DNA from: Talinum fruticosum | Taxonomy: Eukaryota > Streptophyta > Magnoliopsida > Caryophyllales > Talinaceae | Reading direction: 5' to 3' | Length of the DNA stretch: 64,000 nucleotides | Assembly: GCA_021018815.1 (NCBI GenBank) | Contig: JAITYX010000012.1 | Location: forward strand, 9,411,001-9,475,000 | Shown here: positions 20,584 to 31,011 of the stretch, in pieces | How positions within the stretch are numbered: position 1 is the first letter of the stretch | Layout of the letters: every line of letters begins with the position of its first letter | Made by a program: the position numbers and the translations under genes | The notes under the pieces: model-generated | Seen by the model: the letters and a program-made list of their open reading frames with translations, nothing else | What the model was told of the DNA's origin: nothing | Database searches by the model: none

Positions 20584-23500
20584 ATGGATCGAGTGTGGGT
20601 TTATAGCGATAGGAGGAGTGTAGAATATCGTGATGGTGTTAACAACTTTTTAGAGATTGTCATCGAACATGCCTCCAAATTTAGAGAACAGTCCATATTC
20701 TGTCCATGTTTAAGGTGTTTCAACTCCTCAAAATTCCTCCCTAAGGTTGTAAAAGGTCACCTATATCGAGCATAGGTTTGACACAACTTATAAGGTGTGG
20801 GTATGGCATGAGGAAGAGGAGTCCGTGAATATACCCATACAAGAGGAAGATAAAGGGTACGATGAAAATAAGCCAGCGAGTACTATGGAATTAGAAGATC
20901 GACCTAAAGATCTTATTCGTGGAGTAGAACGTGATTTAGTCGATCAACCACACATATCGGAGCAATTGTTAACTGATTCAAAGAAGCCACTTTACCCGGG
21001 TGTAATAAATATACCCGCTTATCAGCTATGTTAAGGTTGATGAACTTGAAAACGGCTAACTGTTGGAGTGACAAAAGTTTCACGGACTTGATGGGTGTGC
21101 TTGAAAGATATACTCCTAGAAGGCAATGTCCTTCCCAACCGTATATATGAGGAGAAGAAGATGTTGTGTCCTATGGGCATAGGGTATAAGAAGATACATG
21201 TCTGCCCTAACGATGGCATATTGTACCGAAAGAACATGCACATAGACACGAATGTCCTATGTGTGGGGTACCTCGATACAAAATGAAAAACATTGATCGA
21301 GAGAGTGTTGAGGGACCTCCAGCAAAAGTGTTGTGGTACTTACCGATAATACCGAGGTTTAAGCGCCTTTTTCTTTGTTCAAGTGCAAGCGATGCGAAGA
21401 ACTTGACGTGGCATGCCGACGGAAGAGTCTCGTGATGACAAGCTACGTCACCATGCCGATTCTCCTCAATGGAAGAAGATCGATTTCCCAGAATTGGTAG
21501 GGAAGCACGGAATCTACGTCTACGTCTTTGTACAGATTGAATAAACCCCCACGGTGACCTAAGTAGCAAGCATAGCTGTTGGCCCATTCTTTTGGTTATC
21601 TACAACCTACTCGTCATCGTTGTGTACTGAAGCGCAAGTACATTATGTTGTCAATGCTCATTTACGGACCTAAACAGTTGGGAAATGACATAGATGTTTA
21701 CTTGCTCCTCTTATTGAAGATTTCAAGCTTTTGTGGGATTAAAGTGTATCGGTTTACGATGCATACTCGTTAATAGCAATTTACATTGCGAGCTATGATC
21801 TTCACCACAATCAATGACTTCCCAGTATACGAAAACTTATTCGGATACATCTGTTAAAGGGCACAAGGCATGCCCCATTTGTGCAGAGGGTACTTGCTCC
21901 TATCAACTCAAGTACGAAAAAAGATGGCCTATCCTCGAACACCAAATGTTTCTTCCCTTTTCCCATCAATATCGTAAGAAAAAGAAGGTTTTCAATGGTA
22001 AAACCAAGATGGATTCTGCTCCAACTCCACTACCACGACATCAAATATATAAGCAAGTGAAGGATCTTGATGTGGAATTTGGCAAGCCATACCGACGTCA
22101 ATCTGAAAACGGTGTGTAGAAAAAGAGATCAATATTTTTTGATCTTCCATATTGGAAAGAGTTGTATGTGAGACATAGTCTTGATATAATGCATATAGAG
22201 AAAAACATCTGTGAAAGTCTCATTGGAACTCTTCCGAACATACCGGGAAGACCAAGGACGAGAGAAAGCATGACTCGATATGTGTGAAATGGGAATACTA
22301 GAGGAATTAGCACCACAACCAAAAAAAAAGGGGGAAGAGAACATATTTGCCTCCGGCGTCTTACACATTTAGTAAAAGGGAAAAATAACATTTGTGTAAG
22401 ACCTTGAAGAAACTCAAAGTGCCACAGGGATATTCTTCAAACATCGGTAGACTCATTTCGATGTCCGATTATAGACTAATACGTCTTAAATCTCACAATT
22501 GTCATGCTTTGATGCAACAAATACTGGCGGTTGTTATCCAAGTCATGATGTCGAAACACGTCGGACATGCGATCACACGACTTTGCTTCTTCTTCAATGC
22601 CATATGCGGTAAAGTGGTTGATTTGGAGAAATTGGATGATCTTCGAGTGTGGCATGATCATTACATTGTGCAACCTTGAGATGTACGTCCCATCTTCTTT
22701 TTTTTGATGTCATGGTGCACCTTGTTGTCCATTTGGTGAGAGAAGTATGATTACGTGGCCCGATTTTTACCGATGTACCCTTTTAAACCGTTTCATGAAA
22801 ATTCTCAAAGGATATGTTAGAAATCGGTACCAAACGGAAGCATGCATTGTTGAGGCATACACAGTTGAGGAGTGTGTCGAGTGGTCGGGGAAGCTGGGGC
22901 CGACGATTCTAATAATCAGCTGGGATATGAGGGATCAAACACATCATTATATTATACAAAACAGTGATAAAGTGCAGCCATTCATTGATGAGCACAAATC
23001 CCTCATAAGGAGATAGTACCGAGGAAAAATTGATACGTGGGTACTTGACTCATCATAATTGCACATTTGCCAACTGGTTCGGAGATAGAGTGATCGCTAC
23101 CCAATTGGAAGAATCACAAGAACATATCTCGCAAACATTAGTCGGTTTAGCTAGAGGGCCATAGTTGGAAGTCATATCTTACCATGGGTATGACATCAAT
23201 GGATACTCTTTCTACTCAAAGAGCCAGGATAATAGGAGCACCTCACAAAATAGTGGGGTCACATTGGAGGCTCATGCACTTCATGTGTCCAACTCCAAAG
23301 ACAAAAATCCTGTTATAGCTAAAATGGTATATTACGGTGTCATTGAGGATATATAGGAGCTAGACAATGTTGACTTTTGTGAGCCCGTTTTCCGGTGCAA
23401 ATGGGCTGACATTAACAACGGTTTTCGAGTTGATGAGATGGGATTCATGATGGTCGATCTCATAAGAGAAGAGTCTAAAGGGGATCAATTCATTATGGCA

Positions 23501-23779
23501 TCCTAAGCAAGACAAGTGTTCTATGTTGAGGACCCGAACACCGATAAGTGGTCTATTGTTCTTCAAGGGAAGAGGCACGTTCCTGGTGGGGATGGTGAAG
23601 ATGTGTGTGAGTTTGTTGAGGAGACCCCACCCTTCTTCTTGGGAATGGTCGTCGAAAATGAGGATCCTAATTTTGAAGAACCATATTTAAGGCTTGCCCA
23701 TCAAGAGGGTATATATATTGAAGATAAGTTTAAAGGAGGGGAAAAAGGAATAAACCATATAATTATATTAATTCGGTAA
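20584..23779 (+). pseudogene. CACTA tnp2-family transposase
   Basis: The start ATG at 20584 gives MDRVWVYSDRRSVEY, the transposase-associated domain, with FCPCLRCFN. Next come a CPNDGILYRK / CP.CG..RYK zinc-like region and PIIPRFKRLF, DAKNLTWHADGR (about 21395). The Transposase_21 core follows: KGHKACPICAEGT (21850), LPYWKELYVRHSLDIMHIEK and ICESLIGTL (about 22145-22230). The DUF4218 part has IRLKSHNCHALMQQ and MKILKGYVRNRYQTEACIVE (22490-22870). The C-terminal DUF4216 part has VTLEAHALHV, VYYGVIEDI and WSIVLQGKRHVPGG (23250-23580), ending at 23777. Many frameshifts make it non-functional. A second copy is on the minus strand at 58676-63730. Confidence 0.9.
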
Positions 23780-23970
23780 GAACATTAATTTTATTCCTGA
23801 TGATATCCAATATTGTTGCTTGTTTTAGAAACTGCAGACTTGCTTGTCATTATTTTTGGCTTGTAGTATTCATGTAAACAGATGATTTTGTTTGATGAGG
23901 ATCAAAATAAGGACTATAAGTTGTCTAATTGGAAGGGTAGAAGATCATCATTCGATGAGGGACATCATTC

Positions 23971-24104
23971 AAGTAATGTTTCTTGTAATGTTTTTGTGAA
24001 TAATTGTAATATTTCTTGAAAATTCTTGTAATGTTTCTTGTGAATAATTGTAATGTTTCTTGTGAATTCTTGTAATATTTCTTGAGAATAATTGTAATGT
24101 TTTC
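23971..24104. repeat. short tandem repeat after CACTA transposase
   Basis: About seven units of TTGTAATGTTTCTTGTGAA and AATAATTGTAATGTTTCTTG alternate with a combined period of about 36-37 bp. They lie about 200 bp after the transposase stop. Confidence 0.75.
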
Positions 24105-24282
24105 CTCGGTTTTATGTTGTAAAACAACATCTACCCCTGCACGAACTCGAAGAAGCAAAATAAGAGCATACCCTCCAACAAGCTAATCTCACTTCCCGTT
24201 TATTGTCCAGTCTACCCCCTGCACAAACTCTAAGCTAAGGAAGTACATGAGGAGCATCACTTTGGGACAATGACAAAGGATG

Positions 24283-24538
24283 TGTAGAGATTGCTGGTGA
24301 GATGTCCTATTTGTGTATTTCTTTTCAAGAAGAGAGATGTGGGACTATGTTTTTATGAATAATATTGCTTGTTTGGAATTCATACGGAGGTAGCGTAGAC
24401 TACAAATATGATGTATTATGTTGTCCAGGCTACCTCGCAACAACTCCTAACAAGCAATATAGTCATAAAAACATAGTCCCACATCTCTTCTTGAAAAAGG
24501 AATACACAAATAGGACATCTCACCGAGCAATCTCTACA
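24283..24538. repeat. long foldback (inverted repeat) in CACTA 3' region
   Basis: The left arm 24283-24372 and the right arm 24450-24538 are inverted copies with few mismatches. The arms contain GAGATGTCCTATTTGTGTAT and GATGTGGGACTATGTTTTTA. The 77-base loop has a weaker inner pairing (GAGGTAGCGTAGAC with GTCCAGGCTACCTC). It lies between the transposase end and the right subterminal repeats. Confidence 0.88.
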
Positions 24539-24674
24539 TTATGGTATTATTGGATTTTCTTGTATTTATTGTTGGAAAATTGAGCCTATTGGTTTGTTGC
24601 TTGTGTAAGTTGTGATGTATTGGAGTGTATTTTGTATAGGGGAACAGAAAAAACAAAAAACACTATTAAAAAAA

Positions 24675-25007
24675 TACAAACCTATTACGACAGTTCTTAC
24701 ATTAGAACCGTCGTCATAAGCCTAAAACAATTTGGCAAATTTCGAGGGACCTATGACGACGATCCGTCAAATAGAACCATCATCATATGTAAATATATGA
24801 TGATGGTTTTGCTCTAGAAGACCATCGTCATAGAGGACCTACGGCAATGGTTTTTGCATGAGAACCGTCGTCATAGGTTATCTTTTACTACGGTTGGTGA
24901 GCCGTCGTTAAATATGCTACATACAACGACACTCAAATACATTACGCATGTTAACCATTGTTAAATGTCGTTTTTAACAATAGTTAAAAGTGGTTCCTGT
25001 ATTAGTG
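24675..25007. repeat. CACTA right terminal and subterminal repeats
   Basis: Several TATGACGACGRTTCT-like motifs in both orientations occur between 24678 and 24900, for example TTAGAACCGTCGTCATAAG and ACCATCGTCATAGAGG. The terminal sequence TGGTTCCTGTATTAGTG follows. They match the left-end set. Confidence 0.85.
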
Positions 25008-25010
25008 AAT

Positions 25011-26449
25011 ATGATTAAAAGATTAGTGACCTAAGACTTTGGATCTAAAAGATTATCTCTTAAAAGTCTAAGGACTCGGTTCTACATAGGAAAGCAAAAT
25101 TGACTTAGTCACTAAAATTAAGCATCGATCGAGCCACTCGGTTCTACAAAACTGACCAATTAAGTATGGCTCAGACACAAAGGTTTCCTAGATAATTTTA
25201 CATTTTTAACTCATCTTTTAAACTGACTTACTTCATAAATTGAACCAGAATTACTTATGTTAATTTCATTATGGCAGATTTATTAAGGTGAAACTAATTA
25301 CTTTGGCAAACACTGAAATACGTATAAATAACTCTTTGAACCTATTTCTACTAAGTCTATTCCTTGATTTAAGACATATATGGAATTTGATCATATTAAA
25401 TATTGGACTTGAAATTTTTCAAATTAATAGATTAAGGAATTTTAGTCATTAAATATTTTATTTGAATAATCCTTATCTAATATTGGACCAACGTTTTTTA
25501 TACTTTGAGTACCATTTGTAATTTGTTTTTGCAGATTTATTAAAGTTGAATAATCATAACTTAAAGCAAAAACAATGGCTTCTTTACCATTCACCAACTA
25601 TAGACAGAAAAGCACGATTTTAAGGACGGACTTGAACTAGGTCGACAAGCTCGTTTGTTGCCATTTTGGGCAACTTTTGTTTCTAAGTCGGTTGCTTCTA
25701 CCCTACTTTTCAAATACAAGAAGCTGGTAGAACTACTTTTGGGATTTTGGACCTAAGCTCAATGACTAAATCTTCAACCATTCCAAAACTTAGTCCTCAG
25801 ATTATCCGTTGCAACGGCTACCCGATCCAGCGCTTTGAGTCCAAGTCATAAGGGCTCTCTTCTATGCAGCCTATGAAATGAAGCTTTGATTCAAGACTTA
25901 CAAGATTGATGGAACCAAGAACTTAATATACTCATTCTCTCTTCTTGCTTACAACTCTTACTCATTCCCTCACAACTTTTCGAGTTGTAAATCTTGTAAA
26001 GAAAAAGTCTTGTCATCTGTCTTCTTACTTCAAACACATTTTTCTTAGTTATCCCTTGACTGAGTTATAAAGGTTATCTCAATTAAATTTTCCTAAACTA
26101 TAAAGAGTACCTCAGTTTGGAAGTACTAAGACAGATAAGAGAACTTCTACACCTCGGAAAACTTGTATTGGAATTGTCTAAGGGAGCAATTCGGGTAGTC
26201 GGTTACTTTGTATTTGTGTATTCAAATAGTGGAGTTTTGACTTTGTCTTTGATTAGCATAGTCTATGGTTTCTGCCTCAGGAGGGTTTCCATATAAAATA
26301 CTTGTTTCCTTCACTACTCTATTTCGAGTCACTCTAGACCCAGTTTCGTTTTTGAGTTTAATCTCTTTTTAAGAACTTCATAGTTTCGCAAGTTTCTTTC
26401 ATCACCCTATTTACCCTCTAGGATGACTAGACTCTCTAATTGAACATTA
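25011..26449 (+). repeat. 3' LTR of copia element, right piece
   Basis: Resumes after the CACTA target duplication and ends near ATTGAACATTA, where the 5' LTR ends ATTAAACTTTCA. From about 25525 it matches the 5' LTR clearly. The first 500 bases (U3) do not align well with 3390-3880. Confidence 0.75.
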
Positions 26450-27302
26450 AAATAAGTTTGAGGTTTAAGGGTCTTTGAGGCTACTGGAAATCGCTTATGC
26501 ACTCAACTCATACATTGATGCTTGATATTATACATTAGCTTTAGAAAAGGTGTTTGAAGAAGAAGAAGAAGATCGCTCATGCACTCAACTCATACATTGA
26601 TGCTTGATATTATACATTAGCTTTAGGAAGGGTGTTTGGAGCATCAAACATTAGCTTTAGGAAGGGTGTTTTCGATTATCATGGGGGCCACTAGGATATA
26701 GCATGGGCAATAGAATTATATGAGAACCGATTACTAAGAATCTATTAAAACTTTAGGGGATCTTTAGCAAAAGAATGGTGGAAGACGTGATAACCTGCTT
26801 TTAACGAGTGCATACATTTATTCCATCCCAAAAAAAAAAGAGCATATACATTTAGTTGGAGATTTTTCCTTTGTGACAGTGAAATGATTCATGCATTTCG
26901 TTTCTCTTATGAGAAGAATAATAAATTTTATGCTTTATTTATTTTTATTTAAATCGGGCAAACTCTTTGCCCACCTACCAAGATTTTAACACGGTTAACT
27001 AAAATAACTTTTTATTTTCAACTAGCATTAAGATCAGTAGAACATATGAGATCTATAACTATATTTATTTTTATTTTCAAATTATATATCTTTTACCTTT
27101 TATTTATTGAAAACTCTAATTGAAAGACAAGAAAATTGCCACTTATAATAGTAGTTAAGGTTGTTATTCGAGTAAATGGAGGAGACTATAGCAATTTCTT
27201 ATTGCAGAGCATAAGAGGGAGATTGAGAATTTCAAATATTTTAGAGATCATGTACAAGCCAAAATAAGGAATGAATTCATTAATTAAAAGTTTTACAAGA
27301 TT
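26450..27302. other. anonymous sequence with a tandem duplication
   Basis: No coding seen. An 82-bp unit (26490-26571) containing GCACTCAACTCATACATTG is repeated at 26572-26641, and a third partial copy follows at 26641-26673 (AACATTAGCTTTAGGAAGGG). The rest is AT-rich. Confidence 0.6.
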
Positions 27303-27544
27303 CACTACAACAAATTGACAATTATGCAATGGTAAGATTTGTGGCATAAGTTTTAAAGTCTCGTGGCAATTCTATCTTTGAGCATCGTGACACAAATGAG
27401 TGTGGCAAAATTGCCATGGAAAAAAGGTTGTTATGGCTGTAGTAAAAGATATAGTACAAACATATTTGTGACAAGTAGACTCGGGCAATAGACCAGGAGT
27501 CCATTGGGTTTAAACGATCGAGCTTAAAAAATAGGGTACAAGCC

Positions 27545-27872
27545 CATTTAATTGTTTATTTGGATTGGGCATTTAATGGGCCACCAGTTAACATAGTTAA
27601 CCGAGCAGGGTACTCGGGCATACTAATGGGCCGCTCTACTCTACTCTCTCGCTCTGTCTCTCACTCCGGTGCTTATGTCGCTCCGACTCTCGATCCGCTT
27701 CTTCTACTCTCTCGCTCCTCTCTTGCTCTCGCTTACTCTCTCTCTCACTCTTCTCTTGCTCTGGCTCTTCTCTTGCTCTCTATATCGCTCTTTGATTCAC
27801 GAATTCCCTGAAGAAGGCTGTTGAAAGCCTCAAAACTTTCCAACTCGAGAGCCTCACTCGATATCCGAAAGG
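27545..27872 (+). promoter_or_regulatory. promoter and first-exon-like segment
   Basis: Two TGGGCC motifs (27577-27582 and 27628-27633) and a GCCCATTT lie just upstream of a 150-bp CT-rich leader. TGGGCY 'site II' motifs are typical of plant housekeeping promoters. The leader ends TATCCGAAAG followed by GTATGTGATG, a good 5' splice site at 27870. It looks like the start of a gene that is otherwise not recognisable. Confidence 0.4.
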
Positions 27873-28386
27873 TATGTGATGTTTAACTTTCTTAAATTTC
27901 TCATTCCTAGAAATTAGGGTTTTCAAGGGAGTAGGAATTGTTGGGAGTATTGAAGGAAAGTAATGTGTTAGACTGGAAATTAGGGATTCAAAAGTTGTCG
28001 TCTTTGGGGTCGGTGGCTTGGAAAGATAAGGTACTTATGTTGGCACAAGAGGGCCTGGGCCATGGTGGGTGGGAAGAGGAGAGTTTTGAGTCTAAGCTTT
28101 TAGAGTGAGAAAGGAAAGGGAGCTTTATTCCCTTGCCCATTTAGTTAATGAGTTCAATGGGGAATTTCGTCGAATAGGTGGTGGTCGTTGAGGGATAGCA
28201 ATGGTAGGGTTTCGTTAGATTTAGTTTAGGAAAAAGTTTTGTGGGGGTGAGTTGGGGTTTCAATAGATTGCATTTATGGTGGAAGGGGCGAAGGAGGAAG
28301 GGAGATTTTTGAAGGGGAGACCGAGACGGAGAGAGAGGAGGGTAAGCGGTGGGGACTGGCGAGTAACCCTTCGTTGGTATTCTTTA

Positions 28387-28644
28387 TTAGCTCCATAGCT
28401 GAGATTGCACCTCATGTTTTATGTCACTTACAATCTTTAGCTCCATAGCTTCATCCACTTTGCCTACATTCCTGGCCAGCTTTGCACCAACTTCTATTAG
28501 AGCTTCTTTAATTTCCAATGTACAGTCTCCATATTGTAGTTTTGCCGCCAAGTCCATAGCTATTTCTTGTTGATTGTTGATAGCATTTACTTCTAGAGAT
28601 GTATAACTTAACAAAATGCTCACTGTCTGAAGATTTTTACACAT
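28387..28644 (-). pseudogene. unidentified coding-like fragment
   Basis: An open stretch of 85 codons reads SLEVNAINNQQEIAMDLAAK and EIKEALIEVGAKLARNVGKV. It has a balanced, helix-favouring composition rich in Ala, Glu, Leu and Lys, unlike the chance ORFs nearby. I do not recognise the protein. It could be an exon of a host gene captured by the surrounding element, or chance. Confidence 0.3.
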
Positions 28645-28708
28645 ACAAATGATAGCATTTCAATGAATGAAGTGGCAGATTATTTATTGTTAATGTCATT
28701 GACTAATT

Positions 28709-29155
28709 AAAATGTAAATTATGACAAGTTTTTGGGTCTTTTTTTTTTGGGAAATTGGAAAGAAAAAAAAGGCTTAATTGGTAGATTTTTGGGGTTGAAA
28801 TGTTCAGTATTTATGATTTTTTTTTAAAAAAATTTAAGTTTAATTTTGTGACTATTTTGATGGCCTACACAAGAGGACAGAATGTGGGCTGATTGCAGAT
28901 TGTCTAGTGAAAATATGTACTAGGGTTGGTGAGTTTGCAAATGATCTACTACTTGCTCGAAGAAAAATGACATTGGCTCTTCCGGAGCATTAAAAATTGC
29001 CCTTTTTTTCAGAATTATATAAAAAAATTGTGTGATTATTATCAGCTGGACGTGTAATGTCATCTCGGGCACACTTGTGATTTATACAGTTTATATCACA
29101 TACAAATACAAATGATAGCATTGCTAATCATCTTTTTTGTCATAATTTACATTTT
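28709..29155. repeat. segment bounded by 19-bp inverted repeats
   Basis: AAAATGTAAATTATGACAA (28709-28727) and its exact reverse complement (29137-29155) bound about 450 bp. ATACAAATGATAGCATT also occurs directly repeated at 28643-28659 and 29106-29122. It may be a small non-autonomous element or rearrangement. Confidence 0.5.
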
Positions 29156-29925
29156 AGATATGGAAAGTGAAGTTTCAATTACTCAAATTGGGTGGGCTTT
29201 GGGTGGTCGGGGTCATTTGACCCATGACCCAACCCGACCCATTAAAAAAAGTGACTATCCATTCTAACCCGTTAAGTAAGTGGGTGGACCCAACCCGACC
29301 TGACCCATTCCGTTGCACACCTCTAGTAACAAGGTACTTTCTATAGTCACGTCACGAGAATAACTTTTGGCAATTTCATTGTGGCTATGGTAGAACATAA
29401 TGTCAAACTACTCTTTTACCACAGGACTACCCATGGCAGGCTAGTTCTTCAGCCAAAAAGTACCCATGGCAATTCAAATTCTAGCCACGAGGATACCCAT
29501 GGCAATTTGGTCCTTCCATTATGAATTGGGATACTCATGGCGTGGCCACCTCTAAGAGAAAAATAGTCGAGTCTAGATTATTATAACCATATAACTACTT
29601 GTGCGCATTAGTTTGAATTGGCATTATAATATAATCGATATATGATTATAATTAGTCTACTTGATAACTATAACTTACAAGAGATATAACGCAATTACAA
29701 GCTACATTACATAATAGCAAAAGAACAATTAGTAATGCGTTCAAATGTTCAAAATCATCCCCAAACCAACACATATTATGAAAGTCAATAGTCAATCTAC
29801 ATCTATACAGAAAAAGTTTTATATAATCTAAAAATCAGGGGCGGACCCAAGGGGGTCAGTGGGGTCAAGTGACCCCCTCTCAAAAAAAAATAAACTTTTT
29901 ATATAACAGAGTGTAATACGAAAAC

Positions 29926-29990
29926 ACAGCTAGCTGAGTTGGTTTGAGCCTTAGGATTCAAAAGCGAAGTCCGTGGTTCGAAGCCTCTTG
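29926..29990 (+). promoter_or_regulatory. tRNA-like Pol III boxes near hAT end
   Basis: TAGCTGAGTTGG (29931-29942) resembles an A box and GGTTCGAAGCC (29975-29985) a B box, about 33 bases apart. The autonomous hAT has the same arrangement near its corresponding end. A real tRNA fold was not found. Confidence 0.55.
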
Positions 29991-30559
29991 CAAGTAATCT
30001 CCGCTGTTTTTTCCAAAATTTAACTTTTGAACTTCTTCCTTTTATTTCACTTCTTTTCCCTTTGTTAGCCACGAGCCCACAACACTGCCTCTACTTTACC
30101 CCCACCACCGACCAATGGCCGCGGCGCCGCCGTTGCCGCTGCTGCCCACGCCCACCACCGCCACCGTGCTGCTAGCCCGATCGAGCCCTCGTGCTTCTAC
30201 TCACCCCCTCCTTCTCCCACACACATTCTCTCTCCCATTGAACCGGACCACGGCTAGTGGTCGCCGACGCCAGCCCCAAACGATTGTAGCACACCGCCAT
30301 CCGCGTGCCACTGCTAGCTGCCCGTAGGGGTGTGCAAAACCGGTTAAGCTGCGTTTTCGGTTAACCGAAAATCGGTTAACCATAATTTCGGATAGTGAAA
30401 ACCTCGAACCGTAACCGATCCGATATTTCGGTTATCCGAATTTTCGGATCGGAAAATTCCCGATCCGTAACCGAACCGAAAAGTCCAGCTTAACCGGAAA
30501 AATCGTATCGGTTTACGGTTAACCATTATTTGAAAAAATAAATTAACAATTCTGCAAAA

Positions 30560-31011
30560 TTATATTCAAAAATTGTTTACGCTCGCAAGTTGTAACATTA
30601 GAAAAATGAATTCGGTTTATTAGCAAAACAAATTGTTCTCGAACTCGAACTATAATACACAAAACAAAGTCAAGCCCATGAATTCCGGGCAGCGAGGCGG
30701 CAGCGAGTAGCGGCAGCACCGGACCAGCAACAACCGAACAAATTGCTTCTACACCAAACACGAATTCGCCCAAAAAAAAAAAAAAAAAGAGAGAGGGGGA
30801 ACTCGAGTCGAACCGGCCGTGTCGTCGGTGGGTCGCCGGTTGACGCGAACGAGGGCGAGAGGAGAGGCAGAGGGGGAGAGATAGAGAGAGGAGGGAGCGA
30901 CGACAAGCGAGCGAGAGAACCGCAGCGAAGAGAGTGAGAGGAGCGTCACCGGGCCGATAATCATCGGTAGGTCGCCGGTAGGTCTCCGGTTGCAGCGAGA
31001 GGGAGAGAGAG
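30560..31011 (-). other. downstream half of leader/transcribed unit in hAT-like element
   Basis: Read on the minus strand, this GC-rich segment continues the leader that begins near 42040 (repeated AGAACCGCAG / GAGAGAGGAG motifs on the plus strand). It passes through AATTCATGGGCTTGAC and ends in AT-rich sequence with AATAAA-like motifs near 30620. Only a very short ORF follows the ATG at about 30680. It looks like a transcribed but non-coding unit, or a captured gene end. Confidence 0.35.

Larger units (their letters stand above)
8927..25007 (+). mobile_element. CACTA (En/Spm) transposon
   Basis: The left end is CACTACTACATATATCAC and the right end, read inward, is CACTAATACAGGAACCAC. They share CACTA.TACA. 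A 3-bp target duplication AAT flanks it (8924-8926 and 25008-25010), as expected for CACTA. The ends carry subterminal copies of a CTATGACGACGGTTCT-like motif. Inside are a 5' leader, a decayed tnp2-type transposase (20584-23779), a tandem repeat, a long hairpin and a nested Athila-like retrotransposon (9540-19196). Without the nested element it is about 6.4 kb. No TNPA-like second gene is recognisable. Confidence 0.92.
3285..26449 (+). mobile_element. Ty1/copia retrotransposon (SIRE-like) split by a CACTA
   Basis: The order is 5' LTR (3285-4805), Met PBS (4808), gag, a short integrase remnant, RNase H, an extra ORF, PPT (8809) and 3' LTR. The 3' LTR is in two pieces, 8822-8926 and 25011-26449, because a CACTA transposon inserted into it. 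Without the insert the element is about 7 kb. Protease, most of integrase and nearly all of RT have been deleted. The extra ORF between RNase H and the 3' LTR is typical of SIRE/Maximus copia elements. Confidence 0.8.
27303..29567. mobile_element. possible decayed CACTA-like element with gene fragments
   Basis: The left end, CACTACAACAAATTGACA, looks like a CACTA terminus. Both ends have many TGGCAATT and CCATGGC motifs (27340-27425 and 29370-29545), which resemble subterminal repeats. The right end near CTAAGAGAAAAATAGTCG is only a weak match (inverted: CGACTATTTTTCTCTTAG), and no matching 3-bp duplication was found. The interior contains a promoter and first-exon-like segment and a coding-like fragment. 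This is a suggestion rather than a firm call. Confidence 0.35.

Noticed and set aside
23925..24158. Minus-strand ORF with repeated KNSQ/KKYY blocks
   Set aside because: Translation of the short tandem repeat at 23971-24104.
29926..29990. A genuine tRNA gene
   Set aside because: A and B boxes are visible but no cloverleaf acceptor or anticodon stem pairs, and the segment lies in a transposon terminus.
30115..30327. Ala/Pro-rich plus-strand ORF of 70 codons, MAAAPPLPLL…
   Set aside because: Lies in the leader exon of the outer hAT, is compositionally biased, and is cut by the next insertion; no evidence of translation.
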